Source: Burkholderiaceae bacterium
GTDB taxonomy: Bacteria > Pseudomonadota > Gammaproteobacteria > Burkholderiales > Burkholderiaceae_E
Assembly: GCA_024637395.1 (NCBI GenBank)
Contig: JAGXFG010000083.1
Coordinates: 1-44,594, forward strand
DNA length: 44,594 nucleotides
Reading direction: 5' to 3'
In this document: positions 8,857 to 16,972 of the stretch, piece by piece
How positions within the stretch are numbered: the stretch's first letter is position 1
Layout of the letters: each line of letters opens with the position of its first letter
Notes under the pieces: generated by a model
Database searches by the model: none
What the model was told of the DNA's origin: nothing
What the model saw: only the letters and a program-made list of their open reading frames with translations
Made by a program: the position numbers and the translations under genes

Positions 8857-9864
8857 ATGAGCGGGGTGCAGTTCTCCTTTGGCGTGCTGGCGATCCTGGT
8901 GATCGTAGCGCTGGCATTCGACTTCATGAACGGTTTCCACGACGCCGTCAATTCGATCGCGACTACCGTCTCGACCGGCGCGCTGCGGCCCTATCAGGCG
9001 GTAACCTGGGCGGCGTTCTTCAATTTCGCCGCGATCTTCGTGTTCCACCGCCACGTTGCCGAAACGGTCGCGCATCAACTCGTGATGCCCAACGTCGCCG
9101 ATGCCGCGGTGATCTTCGGCACGCTGGCCGGCGCGTTCGTCTGGAGCGTGCTTACCTGGATGGTACGAATTCCGACCAGCTACTCGCATGCGCTCATCGG
9201 CGCCCTGCTCGGGGCCACCCTCGCCAAGGCCGGACCGGCAGCGCTGATTGCCGGCGGACTGGTGCCGATCGCAATCTTCATCCTGCTCTCGCCGGTGCTC
9301 GCCTTCGGGCTCGCGGGGGCACTGGTGGTCGGCGGGTCCTGGCTATTGCGCCGCGCCGCGCCGGTGCCCGCCGAGACCTGGCTGCGCCGGCTCCAGCTGG
9401 TGTCGGCGGCGTTCTACGCGATGGGCCACGGCAGCAACAACGCCCAGAAAACCATGGGAATCATCTGGCTGGCGCTGATCGCCGCCGGCGATGCCAGCAT
9501 CGAACGCCTGCCCGACTGGGTCGTGGTTTCCTGCTACGCGGCGATCGCGCTGGGCACCCTGCTCGGTGGCGGGCGGATCGTGCGCACCATGGCCCAGCGC
9601 TTCACCCGCCTCAAGCCGCTGGGCGCCGTCAGCGCCGAGGCCGGCGGCGCAATCACGCTCTTCATGACCACCTGGCTGGGCATCCCGGTGTCGACGACCC
9701 ACACCATCATCGGCGCGACCATGGGGGCCAGCGCCACCCGCCGGTTCTCGGCCGCGCGCTGGGGAGTAGCCGGCAACATCCTGCTGGCCTGGGGTTTGAC
9801 GATTCCTGCGTCGGCGGCGCTGGCGGGCCTGGGTTGGTGGCTCGGACGGTTTGTTTTCCCCTAG
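8857..9864 (+). CDS. pit: Low-affinity inorganic phosphate transporter Pit
   Basis: A 335-residue inner-membrane transporter of the PiT family, symporting metal-phosphate with protons. The two inverted PiT repeats are visible: DFMNGFHDAVNSIAT near residue 20 and GHGSNNAQKTMGI in the middle, with GIPVSTTHTIIGATMGAS near the C-terminus. Roughly ten hydrophobic segments are apparent. The ATG at 8857 follows GGAG by about 8 bases; a GTG directly before it is a possible alternative. It forms a pair with the upstream PhoU-like gene. Such pairs are common in organisms that handle phosphate or polyphosphate actively, but they are not diagnostic. Confidence 0.95.
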   Translation: MSGVQFSFGVLAILVIVALAFDFMNGFHDAVNSIATTVSTGALRPYQAVTWAAFFNFAAIFVFHRHVAETVAHQLVMPNVADAAVIFGTLAGAFVWSVLTWMVRIPTSYSHALIGALLGATLAKAGPAALIAGGLVPIAIFILLSPVLAFGLAGALVVGGSWLLRRAAPVPAETWLRRLQLVSAAFYAMGHGSNNAQKTMGIIWLALIAAGDASIERLPDWVVVSCYAAIALGTLLGGGRIVRTMAQRFTRLKPLGAVSAEAGGAITLFMTTWLGIPVSTTHTIIGATMGASATRRFSAARWGVAGNILLAWGLTIPASAALAGLGWWLGRFVFP

Positions 9865-9912
9865 AGGGCCGCGCCGCGGCACCCGCCAGATTCGATACCA
9901 AAAGGAGCCAAC

Positions 9913-11097
9913 ATGAGTAGAGAAGTAGTGATCGTCAGCGGTGTGCGCACCGCAGTGGGAACCTACGGCGGCAGCCTCAAGGACCAGACCCCGACGCAAA
10001 TCGGTGCCCTGGTGGTACGGGAGTCGATGGCCCGGGCGCAGGTCAACGGTGACGAGATCGGTCATGTCGTCTTTGGCCACGTCGTCAATACCGAGCCGCG
10101 CGACATGTATGTCGCGCGTGTCGCCGCGCTCGACGGAGGAGTGTCACAGGATGCTCCCGCCTTGACCGTGAACCGGCTGTGCGGCTCGGGGATGCAGGCC
10201 ATCGTCAGCGCCGCGCAGGCGATCCTGCTGGGCGACGCGGAGATCGCGATCGCCGGCGGCGTCGAGGTGATGAGCCGCGGCCCCTACAACCTGCCGGGGA
10301 TGCGCTGGGGCCAGCGCATGGGCGACGGCAAGGTCGTCGACATGATGGTCGGCGCGCTGCACGACCCGTTCCAGACCATCCACATGGGCGTCACCGCCGA
10401 GAACGTCGCCAAGAAGTGGGGCATCTCCCGCGAGGACCAGGACGCGCTGGCGGTCGAGAGTCACCGGCGCGCCGGCGCGGCCATCGCCGCCGGCTATTTC
10501 AAGGATCAGATCGTGGGGGTGGAATTGCGCACCCGCAAGGGCACCACCGTCTTTGACACCGACGAGCACGCCCGCCCGGGCACGACCCTGGAGGACATGG
10601 CGCGCCTCAAGCCGGTGTTCATCAAGGAAAATGGCACCGTCACCGCCGGCAACGCCTCGGGAATCAACGACGCGGCGTCCGCCCTGGTGCTGATGGAGGC
10701 CAAGACCGCGCAGGCCCGTGGCCTCAAGCCGCTGGCGCGACTGGTCTCGTACGCCCACGCCGGGGTCGACCCAGCTTACATGGGCATCGGGCCGGTACCG
10801 GCATCGCGTTCGGCGCTCAAGCGCGCCGGGCTCGAAATCGGCGCGATCGACGTCATCGAGGCCAACGAGGCCTTCGCCGCCCAGGCGCTGGCCGTGACCC
10901 GCGACCTCGGGCTCGACCCGGCCAAGGTCAACCCCAACGGCTCGGGAATATCGATCGGACACCCGATCGGCGCCACCGGGGCATTGATAACGGTCAAGGC
11001 GCTCTACGAACTGCAGCGCAGCGGCGGGCGTTACGCGCTGGTGACGATGTGCATCGGCGGCGGCCAGGGCATCGCCGCATTGTTCGAAAGGATGTAG
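9913..11097 (+). CDS. bktB: Beta-ketothiolase (acetyl-CoA acetyltransferase, BktB-like)
   Basis: A 394-residue thiolase condensing two acyl-CoA units (acetyl-CoA with acetyl- or propionyl-CoA) toward beta-ketoacyl-CoA, which feeds PHA synthesis or works in reverse in degradation. The catalytic residues are C90 in [11 protein letters not shown]350 in GHPIGATGA and C380 in [10 protein letters not shown]. Long stretches ([36 protein letters not shown]) follow Ralstonia BktB more closely than PhaA. AGGAG precedes the ATG. It stands alone, about 50 bases after pit, and converges on the MFS gene across a perfect stem-loop. Confidence 0.93.
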   Translation: MSREVVIVSGVRTAVGTYGGSLKDQTPTQIGALVVRESMARAQVNGDEIGHVVFGHVVNTEPRDMYVARVAALDGGVSQDAPALTVNRLCGSGMQAIVSAAQAILLGDAEIAIAGGVEVMSRGPYNLPGMRWGQRMGDGKVVDMMVGALHDPFQTIHMGVTAENVAKKWGISREDQDALAVESHRRAGAAIAAGYFKDQIVGVELRTRKGTTVFDTDEHARPGTTLEDMARLKPVFIKENGTVTAGNASGINDAASALVLMEAKTAQARGLKPLARLVSYAHAGVDPAYMGIGPVPASRSALKRAGLEIGAIDVIEANEAFAAQALAVTRDLGLDPAKVNPNGSGISIGHPIGATGALITVKALYELQRSGGRYALVTMCIGGGQGIAALFERM

Positions 11098-11112
11098 CCA
11101 GGCAGATCCCGC

Positions 11113-11141
11113 GACGCCGTCGGCGCTAGCCTGACGGCGTC
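11113..11141. terminator. Stem-loop between convergent bktB and MFS genes
   Basis: GACGCCGTC (11113-11121) and GACGGCGTC (11133-11141) form a perfect 9-bp stem with an 11-base loop, filling the 47-base gap between two convergent stop codons. No T-tract follows on either strand, so intrinsic termination is not assured. Confidence 0.5.
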
Positions 11142-11144
11142 CGG

Positions 11145-12401
11145 TCAGCTCGTGCCCGAGGCGGCAGCCGCACTGCGCCGGCCCAGCGCGACCTCGTTGA
11201 TCGGCGCATGAATTGCTGCCGCGAACAGCCCGAAGGCGATGATCAGTCCCCAGGCCCAGTTGTAGGACCCGGTAACGTCGAAGATCCGGCCGCCGACCCA
11301 GGCGCCCAGAAAGCTGCCCAGTTGGTGCCCGACGAAGACCACCCCGCCGAGCGTGCCGAGCGTGCGCACGCCGTAGATCTGCCCGACCAGGCCATTGGTG
11401 AGCGGCACGGTCGAGAGCCACAGCACGCCCATCGCCGCCGAGAACACGTAGACCGAAGCCGGGCTGAGCGGCACCCAAAGGAACAGGCTGATCACCGCCG
11501 AACGCGCCAGGTAGATCGTGGTCAGGACACGCTTCTTGGAAAACCGCTGCCCCAAAGCCCCGGCGCTCAGCGATCCGATGATGTTGAACAGGCCGATCAG
11601 TGCCAGCGCGGTCCCGCCGACGCTCGCGTCGAGCCCGCGGTCCTTGAGGTAGGACGGCAGGTGCAGGGCGATGAACACCACCTGCAGGCCGCATACCAGG
11701 AAGCCCCAGAACAGCAGGTGGAAGCTGCGGTCGCCGAGCGCCGAGCGCAGCGCAGCGGCGATCTGCAGGTTGCCGCCATCGCGGTGACTGCCTTCGCGCC
11801 GCCCCAGCGCCAACGCAAACAACACAATCAACACGACCACCGCGGCATGCGCCCAGACGGTCGTCTGCCAGCCGAGCGCGCTGATCATCCGGCCGGCCAG
11901 GGGCACGAACAGGAACTGCCCGAACGACGCCGCGGCCACCCCGATGCCGAACGCCATGCTGCGCTTCTCCTCCGGAACCAGCCTGCCCAGCAGGGCCAGG
12001 ATGATCCCGAAACTGGTCCCGGCGATCCCCACCCCGATCAGCAGGCCGGCCGAAATCGTCAGTTCGACGCCGCTCTGCGCCCACGCCATGCCCACGAACC
12101 CGGCGGCGTAGACCAGGGCACCGAGAACCAGCGTGCGGGCCGCCCCGTACTTGTCGGCCATCGCCCCCAGGAAGGTACCGCTGATGCCCCAGACCAGGTT
12201 CTGGAAGGCGATCGCCAGCGAGAAGGTCTCGCGCGACCAGCCGCGCGCCGCGGTCATCTCGGGCAGGAACAAACCGAACGAGGAGCGCGCCCCGGTCGAG
12301 ACGATCAGGATCGCGCAGGCGAAGAACAGCACCGGCAGGTAGGAGCCGGTGCCGGTGGAGGACGCCGGTTCGGGGCGCTCAACCGGGGGCACGGGTGCCA
12401 C
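11145..12401 (-). CDS. MFS transporter
   Basis: A 418-residue inner-membrane major facilitator. The N-terminal half shows GARSSFGLFLPEMTAARGWSR and then GAMADKYGAARTLVLG, the loop 2-3 signature of MFS proteins. The overall look is that of the oxalate/formate antiporter-like and monocarboxylate-type MFS group. About twelve hydrophobic segments can be traced. The start is a GTG 48 bases downstream of the hemL stop, and the region before it is proline-rich (APVPPVERPEP). It is probably cotranscribed with hemL, but I see no functional link. The substrate is unknown. Confidence 0.88.
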   Translation of the reverse strand: MAPVPPVERPEPASSTGTGSYLPVLFFACAILIVSTGARSSFGLFLPEMTAARGWSRETFSLAIAFQNLVWGISGTFLGAMADKYGAARTLVLGALVYAAGFVGMAWAQSGVELTISAGLLIGVGIAGTSFGIILALLGRLVPEEKRSMAFGIGVAAASFGQFLFVPLAGRMISALGWQTTVWAHAAVVVLIVLFALALGRREGSHRDGGNLQIAAALRSALGDRSFHLLFWGFLVCGLQVVFIALHLPSYLKDRGLDASVGGTALALIGLFNIIGSLSAGALGQRFSKKRVLTTIYLARSAVISLFLWVPLSPASVYVFSAAMGVLWLSTVPLTNGLVGQIYGVRTLGTLGGVVFVGHQLGSFLGAWVGGRIFDVTGSYNWAWGLIIAFGLFAAAIHAPINEVALGRRSAAAASGTS

Positions 12402-12449
12402 CCTCTTTCGCCTCCGCCGTCACGGCGCCCAAACTCGCCGCCGCGATCT

Positions 12450-13733
12450 TCAACCCGCCACTGCCGCGAAAGCGCTCCTGGCCGCGGCGATGGTTTCGGC
12501 TATATCGCCATCGCTATGCGCCGACGAGAAGAAGAACGCCTCAACCGCTGACGGCGGCAGGTAGATGCCCTGCTCGAGCATCAGGTGAAAGAAACGCTTG
12601 AAGCCTTCGACGTCCTGGCCCTGGACCTCGGCGAAATTGGTCGGCGTCGTGGCCATGAAATACATCCCGGCCATGCCGCCCTGGTGGCGAGCCGCAAACG
12701 GCACACCGGCGGCGGCCGCGGCTTCGACCAGCCCGGCAACCAGCTTGCCGCATTGCTGGTGCAACCGGGCATGGAATCCTGGCACCGAGATCAGCTCGAG
12801 GGTTGCGAGCCCGGCAGCCATCGCCAGCGGGTTGCCCGAGAGCGTGCCGGCCTGATACACCGGACCGAGCGGCGCCATCATCTCCATGATCTTCGCCGGC
12901 CCGCCGATCGCGCCCACCGGCATGCCGCCGCCGATGACCTTGCCAAAGGTGGAGAGGTCGGGTGTGACGCCGACCACCTCCTGGGCCCCGCCTAGTGCGA
13001 CCCGGAACCCGGACATCACTTCGTCGAATATCAGCAACGCGCCATGGCGCGTGCACAACGCGCGCAGCCCTTCGTGGAAACCTGGCGCCGGCGCGATCAG
13101 GTTCATGTTGCCGGCAATCGGTTCGACGATCAGGCAGGCAACCTCGTCGGGGTGTTGCTCGAAGAGCGCCGCGACGCTCGCGAGGTCATTGAACTGCGCG
13201 ACCAGCGTATGCGCCGCCAGGTCGGCCGGCACGCCAGCCGAAGTGGGGGTGCCGAAGGCCAGCGCCCCGGAGCCGGCCTTTACCAGCAGGCTGTCCGAGG
13301 CGCCGTGATAGCAGCCCTCGAACTTGATGATCTTGGTGCGACCCGTGAATCCGCGCGCCAGGCGCAGCGCCGACATCGTTGCCTCGGTGCCTGAACTGGT
13401 GAAGCGCACCCGCTCAACCTGCGGGAAGAGCGCGCAGATGCGCTCGGCCAGTTCGCTCTCCATCACATTGGGAGCGCCGTAGGACAGACCGCGCCCGGCC
13501 GCCTCGCGCACCCGCTCCACCACCAGTGGATGCGACTGGCCGACGATCATCGGGCCCCAGGAGCCGAGATAGTCGATGTAGCGCTTGCCCTCGACGTCCC
13601 ACAGGTAGGCGCCTTGCGCGCGCGCGATGAAGCGTGGCGTGCCGCCCACCGCCCTGAAAGCCCTCACCGCCGAGTTGACGCCGCCTACGAGCACTTTTGA
13701 TGCGCGCTCGAATTCAGATTTATTGGTGGTCAT
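12450..13733 (-). CDS. hemL: Glutamate-1-semialdehyde 2,1-aminomutase
   Basis: A 427-residue PLP enzyme making 5-aminolevulinate in the C5 haem pathway. The start [20 protein letters not shown] is the family N-terminus, so I place the ATG at 13733 rather than at the end of the longer open frame. The PLP lysine is K265 in [18 protein letters not shown], the same number as in E. coli. [16 protein letters not shown] and [14 protein letters not shown] are also family blocks. The gene is divergent from the pilin operon across 169 bases. The C-terminus ends normally. Haem synthesis is also represented here by hemH at 31843-32955. Confidence 0.97.
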   Translation of the reverse strand: MTTNKSEFERASKVLVGGVNSAVRAFRAVGGTPRFIARAQGAYLWDVEGKRYIDYLGSWGPMIVGQSHPLVVERVREAAGRGLSYGAPNVMESELAERICALFPQVERVRFTSSGTEATMSALRLARGFTGRTKIIKFEGCYHGASDSLLVKAGSGALAFGTPTSAGVPADLAAHTLVAQFNDLASVAALFEQHPDEVACLIVEPIAGNMNLIAPAPGFHEGLRALCTRHGALLIFDEVMSGFRVALGGAQEVVGVTPDLSTFGKVIGGGMPVGAIGGPAKIMEMMAPLGPVYQAGTLSGNPLAMAAGLATLELISVPGFHARLHQQCGKLVAGLVEAAAAAGVPFAARHQGGMAGMYFMATTPTNFAEVQGQDVEGFKRFFHLMLEQGIYLPPSAVEAFFFSSAHSDGDIAETIAAARSAFAAVAG

Positions 13734-13803
13734 TTTTGCCCGTCCTTGCCTGAAACCCCGAAGTTTAATCGCTCGCCGGCCCAGATACCTTTCAGGACCC
13801 CGG

Positions 13804-13817
13804 GACGACCGGTCGTC
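13804..13817. repeat. Perfect 14-bp palindrome in the hemL/pilE intergenic region
   Basis: GACGACCGGTCGTC is a perfect palindrome, 8 bases upstream of a candidate -35 box for the pilin operon. Its position suits an operator for a dimeric regulator acting on the pilin genes or hemL. No known regulator site was recognised. Confidence 0.4.
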
Positions 13818-13825
13818 AGGGAAGC

Positions 13826-13855
13826 TTGACTGTGCCCGTCGGCAAAAGGTTAATC
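13826..13855 (+). promoter_or_regulatory. Candidate promoter of the minor pilin operon
   Basis: TTGACT (13826-13831) matches the -35 consensus at five of six positions. TTAATC (13850-13855) follows after 18 bases as a weak -10. The first ATG of the operon is 47 bases further on. I saw no GG-N10-GC type sigma-54 element, which drives some pilin genes. Confidence 0.35.
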
Positions 13856-13902
13856 TACGGTGCAATCAATGCATCCAGTGTCATCCTCTACCAGGACCGA
13901 CG

Positions 13903-14325
13903 ATGAATTCGCACCGACCAACCACCACCGGCCGCCGTTCCGGAGGCTTCACCCTGATCGAGGTGATGATAGTGGTCGCGATCATCGCAATTCTCGCTGC
14001 GATCGCGATTCCGCTCTATAACGACGCCGTTCGCAAGGCGCGCCGGGTGGCGGTGCAGGCGACGATGCAGGAAATGGCCAATCTCCAGCAACAATATCTG
14101 CTGGACGCGCGCGAGTACGCGGGCGACCTGGCCACACTCAAGTACACCGTGCCGGCCGAGCAGTTGACCTGGTACGGCATCGCGATCGCGACTTCCACTC
14201 CGCCGGCGGCGTTCGCGATTACCGCCACCCCGTCGGCCGCAACCGGTCAGAACAAGGACAAGTGCGGGGAGATGACTCTGAGCAACACCGGCGCCAAGAC
14301 CGCCGCAACGACAGGCTGCTGGTGA
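13903..14325 (+). CDS. pilE: Type IV pilin PilE-like minor pilin
   Basis: A 140-residue prepilin exported to the inner membrane and cut by the prepilin peptidase PilD. The leader ends RRSGG, followed by mature FTLIEVMIVVAIIAILAAIA, with Glu at position 5 as needed for assembly. The C-terminal region holds two cysteines (DKCGEM and TTGCW) that would form the usual D-loop disulfide. It heads a set of six genes with overlaps or short gaps and is the likely first gene of the operon. At 140 residues it fits the PilE/minor pilin class of PilVWXY1 clusters rather than a PilA gene. The ATG follows CAGGA. Confidence 0.88.
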   Translation: MNSHRPTTTGRRSGGFTLIEVMIVVAIIAILAAIAIPLYNDAVRKARRVAVQATMQEMANLQQQYLLDAREYAGDLATLKYTVPAEQLTWYGIAIATSTPPAAFAITATPSAATGQNKDKCGEMTLSNTGAKTAATTGCW

Positions 14326-14339
14326 AATCGGACACCCAC

Positions 14340-14819
14340 ATGAAGACTTCATCACGCCACCGATCGTGCCGGCGCAGTGCCGGCTTCACGCTGGTCGAAC
14401 TGATCACGGTGGTCGCGATCATGGGCATTCTCGCGGCGCTGGCAGGACCCTCGTTCACCGACATGATCGCGCGCCAGCGGCTGCGCACCGGCGCGTTCGA
14501 CCTGGTTGGAGATCTGATGCTGGCCCGCAGCGAGGCGATCAAGCGCGGTGAAAGCGTTACGGTCACACCCGGTGACAACTGGGCGCTGGGCTGGACGGTC
14601 GACTCCGCCGGGGGCGCACGAATTTCCGAACGCGCGGCCTTCGGCGCCAAGGTGGAAAGCCCGGCGGGAGCCAGCGCGCTGACCTTCAGCCGCGACGGCC
14701 GTGCCGCCGCAACCTCGTCGATCGAGTTCAGCAGCCCGCTCACCTCTGACGTCGCCGCGCGCTGCGTGACGGTGCAACCCAGTGGCCGGGCCAGTTCGAA
14801 GAACGGGAAATGCTCATGA
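14340..14819 (+). CDS. fimT: Minor pilin of the GspH/FimT family
   Basis: A 159-residue prepilin with leader RRSAG followed by FTLVELITVVAIMGILAALA, Glu at mature position 5. The middle shows ARSEAIKRGESVTVTP, the family block of GspH/FimT (ARSEAIKR). It probably belongs to the tip-priming complex of the type IV pilus with PilV, PilW, PilX and PilY1. The ATG at 14340 comes 14 bases after the pilE-like stop; an open extension upstream overlaps that gene and is not needed. Its stop overlaps the pilV start (ATGA). Confidence 0.9.
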   Translation: MKTSSRHRSCRRSAGFTLVELITVVAIMGILAALAGPSFTDMIARQRLRTGAFDLVGDLMLARSEAIKRGESVTVTPGDNWALGWTVDSAGGARISERAAFGAKVESPAGASALTFSRDGRAAATSSIEFSSPLTSDVAARCVTVQPSGRASSKNGKCS

Positions 14820-15349
14820 TCCGGGCGCGATCGAAGTCTGCCGGCTCGGCGATGATCGAGGCGCTGGTCGCCATCCTCGTCACCTCGTTCGCGCTGCTGG
14901 CGCTCGCCAACCTGCAGGGCCAGGCCATGGTCGGCGAGGTCGAGGCCTATGGCCGCTCGCAGGCGCTGGTGCTGGCCCAGGACATGGTCAATCGCATCAG
15001 CGCCAACCGCAGCAATGCCTCCTCCTACGTGCTGGCCGGATTCATCGGGGGCAGTGCCGATTGTCCCAATTCGGCGGGTACCACGATGGTCGACAAAGAT
15101 CTCTGCGAGTGGAAGGACGAGCTCGACGGAGTGTCCGAGTCCAAGGACGGGAAACTGCTGGGCGGCGCGACCGCGGCGCGCGGCTGCATAGTGGCGACAA
15201 CTGCTAATTCGTACCTGGTAGTCGTGGTCTGGCAGGGATCCCGCAAGACCAGCGACGCGATCAACCCCTGCGCCGACACCGAGTATCCGGCCGACGGCAC
15301 CCGCCGCGCCCTGAGCCTGCCGCTGACCTTCGCCACGCTGGGAACCTGA
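14816..15349 (+). CDS. pilV: Minor pilin PilV
   Basis: A 177-residue prepilin-like protein. The N-terminus reads AGSAMIEALVAILVTSFALL, in which the first mature residue is hydrophobic or small and Glu is retained, as in PilV proteins. NLQGQAMVGEVEAYGRSQAL follows the PilV pattern. I start at the ATG at 14816, which overlaps the fimT stop and has GGGAA 6 bases upstream; an ATG 6 bases earlier is also possible. It is part of the minor pilin operon. Confidence 0.87.
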   Translation: MIRARSKSAGSAMIEALVAILVTSFALLALANLQGQAMVGEVEAYGRSQALVLAQDMVNRISANRSNASSYVLAGFIGGSADCPNSAGTTMVDKDLCEWKDELDGVSESKDGKLLGGATAARGCIVATTANSYLVVVVWQGSRKTSDAINPCADTEYPADGTRRALSLPLTFATLGT

Positions 15350-15350
15350 C

Positions 15351-16388
15351 ATGATCCGATTGCGCCCGCCCAGTACAGTCAGCGCACCGGCCACGGCGCG
15401 CGGCGTGTCGCTGATCGAACTGATGGTCGGGATCACCGTCGGATTGCTGGTGATTCTCGCCGTCACGGTGATGTTCACCAATTCGTCGCGCAGCCATGCC
15501 GAGCTGCAGCGCAATGCAGCCCAGATCGAGAACGGCCGCTACGCGATCGAGATCCTGTCGGGCGAGATCCAGATGGCCGGCTTCTGGGGTCCCTATTCCA
15601 CGGCATCCGATATCCCGACCTTGCCGCTGATGTGCGCCACGGCGACCGCCGACCTGGGCTGGGACGTTGCCACCCTGAAGATGCCGGTGCCGATCTTCGG
15701 CTACGACGGCACCGAGGTGCCGGCAGGCGAAGAAAGCTGCCTTGGCTTTCGCAGCGGCACCGGGGCGCTGGTGCCGGACGTGATCGCGGTCCGTCGCGTC
15801 GAGACCGTGGCGCTGGCGCCGGCGGCGGCCGACGGCTCGGCGTTCCTGCAGGTCTCCAACTGCAACACCGATCCGAGTGCGACGCCGTTCATCATCTCGG
15901 AGAGCGCAGGCGACTTCACGCTCCGCAAACGCGACTGCGCAAGCAGCGAGGACATCCGCCGCTACCGCACCAGGGCCTTCTACATCGGTTCGTGCAGCAA
16001 TTGCCCGAGTACCGACGGGCTACCATCGCTGCGGGTGGCTGAGTTCGACGGTGTCAAGAAGGTCATCAACGATTCCACCCTGGTCGAGGGGATCGAGAAT
16101 CTCAAGGTCGAGTATGGCCTCGACACCGATGGCGACGGGCAGGTCGACGTCTACAGCACCTGCTCGGGAGCCAGCGCGTGCGACGCCGCCGCCTGGCGCA
16201 ACGTCGTCACGGTCCGGTTGCACGTGCTCTCGCGCACCTCCGAGGTTTCGCCCGGCTACGTCGACACCAAGACCTATGACATGGGCGCGGGCGGCAGCGT
16301 CGGACCGTTCAACGACGGGTTCAAGCGCCACGTCTACACCGCGGTGGTCAGGGCCGAGAATCCCGCCGGCCGCAGGGAGAGCCCATGA
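15351..16388 (+). CDS. pilW: Type IV pilus assembly protein PilW
   Basis: A 345-residue minor pilin. The leader ends ARG before VSLIELMVGITVGLLVILAV, with Glu at mature position 5, and the conserved PilW block IENGRYAIEILSGEIQMAGF comes next. The large C-terminal domain has several cysteines and a DTDGDGQVD stretch around residue 260, an aspartate-rich loop that could bind calcium. The ATG lies 1 base after the pilV stop, and its own stop overlaps pilX (ATGA). PilW acts with PilV, PilX and PilY1 in priming pilus assembly. Confidence 0.92.
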   Translation: MIRLRPPSTVSAPATARGVSLIELMVGITVGLLVILAVTVMFTNSSRSHAELQRNAAQIENGRYAIEILSGEIQMAGFWGPYSTASDIPTLPLMCATATADLGWDVATLKMPVPIFGYDGTEVPAGEESCLGFRSGTGALVPDVIAVRRVETVALAPAAADGSAFLQVSNCNTDPSATPFIISESAGDFTLRKRDCASSEDIRRYRTRAFYIGSCSNCPSTDGLPSLRVAEFDGVKKVINDSTLVEGIENLKVEYGLDTDGDGQVDVYSTCSGASACDAAAWRNVVTVRLHVLSRTSEVSPGYVDTKTYDMGAGGSVGPFNDGFKRHVYTAVVRAENPAGRRESP

Positions 16389-16960
16389 TCATGCACACTG
16401 GACATCGCGGCACGGCGCAACGACAGCGCGGCGCAACTCTGCTGATCACCATGGTGATCCTGCTGATGCTGGCGCTGATCGGCTTTACCGCCATCGGCAC
16501 CAGCCGAATGAACCAGCAGGTGGTGGGCAACGCCCAGGTCCGCCAGGAAGCGCAAGCCGCCGCCCAGCAGGCGATCGAGTACGTGCTCAGTTCGGCGGTC
16601 TTTACCAGCAACCCCGATTTCGTCTTTAGCAACCCAATCCCGATCGACGTCACCGGCAACGGCACAGCCGACTACACCGCGGTGATGTCTCCCAAGCCGG
16701 TCTGCATCGGCGTGCGCAAGATCAAGACCTTTGAACTCGACCCGGCGCTCGAATCCGACATCCCCTGCTATCGCTCCTCGGCGGTGAGCAGCTCGGGGAT
16801 CGCTAGCGCAGTAGCCGGAAGCGTCGAATCGTATTGCGCGGACTCGCGCTGGGAAGTCAGCTCCGTCGTGCAGGACCCGGCCAGCGCGGCCAAGGTCGAA
16901 CTGCGCCAGGGGGTCGGAATCAGGATCTCGTCGAACGATGCCGAAACGTTCTGCAAGTAA
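16385..16960 (+). CDS. pilX: Type IV pilus assembly protein PilX
   Basis: A 191-residue minor pilin of the PilX class. The N-terminal region RQRGATLLITMVILLMLALI lacks the Glu at mature position 5, as is normal for PilX/GspK-like tips. GTSRMNQQVVGNAQVRQEA is the standard PilX block following the membrane helix. It overlaps pilW by 4 bases and sits 12 bases before pilY1. Its role in the priming complex is known for the family. Confidence 0.9.
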   Translation: MIMHTGHRGTAQRQRGATLLITMVILLMLALIGFTAIGTSRMNQQVVGNAQVRQEAQAAAQQAIEYVLSSAVFTSNPDFVFSNPIPIDVTGNGTADYTAVMSPKPVCIGVRKIKTFELDPALESDIPCYRSSAVSSSGIASAVAGSVESYCADSRWEVSSVVQDPASAAKVELRQGVGIRISSNDAETFCK

Positions 16961-16972
16961 GGGAGTAGCACC

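Noticed and set aside
10144-12084. 646-codon minus-strand frame across bktB and the MFS gene
   Set aside because: It runs opposite a complete thiolase and out of frame over the MFS gene. Its Arg/Gly/Ala-rich composition is typical of a GC shadow.
13734-13902. Sigma-54 promoter for the pilin operon
   Set aside because: No GG-N10-GC core (TGGCAC-N5-TTGC) was found; only a sigma-70-like pattern is visible.
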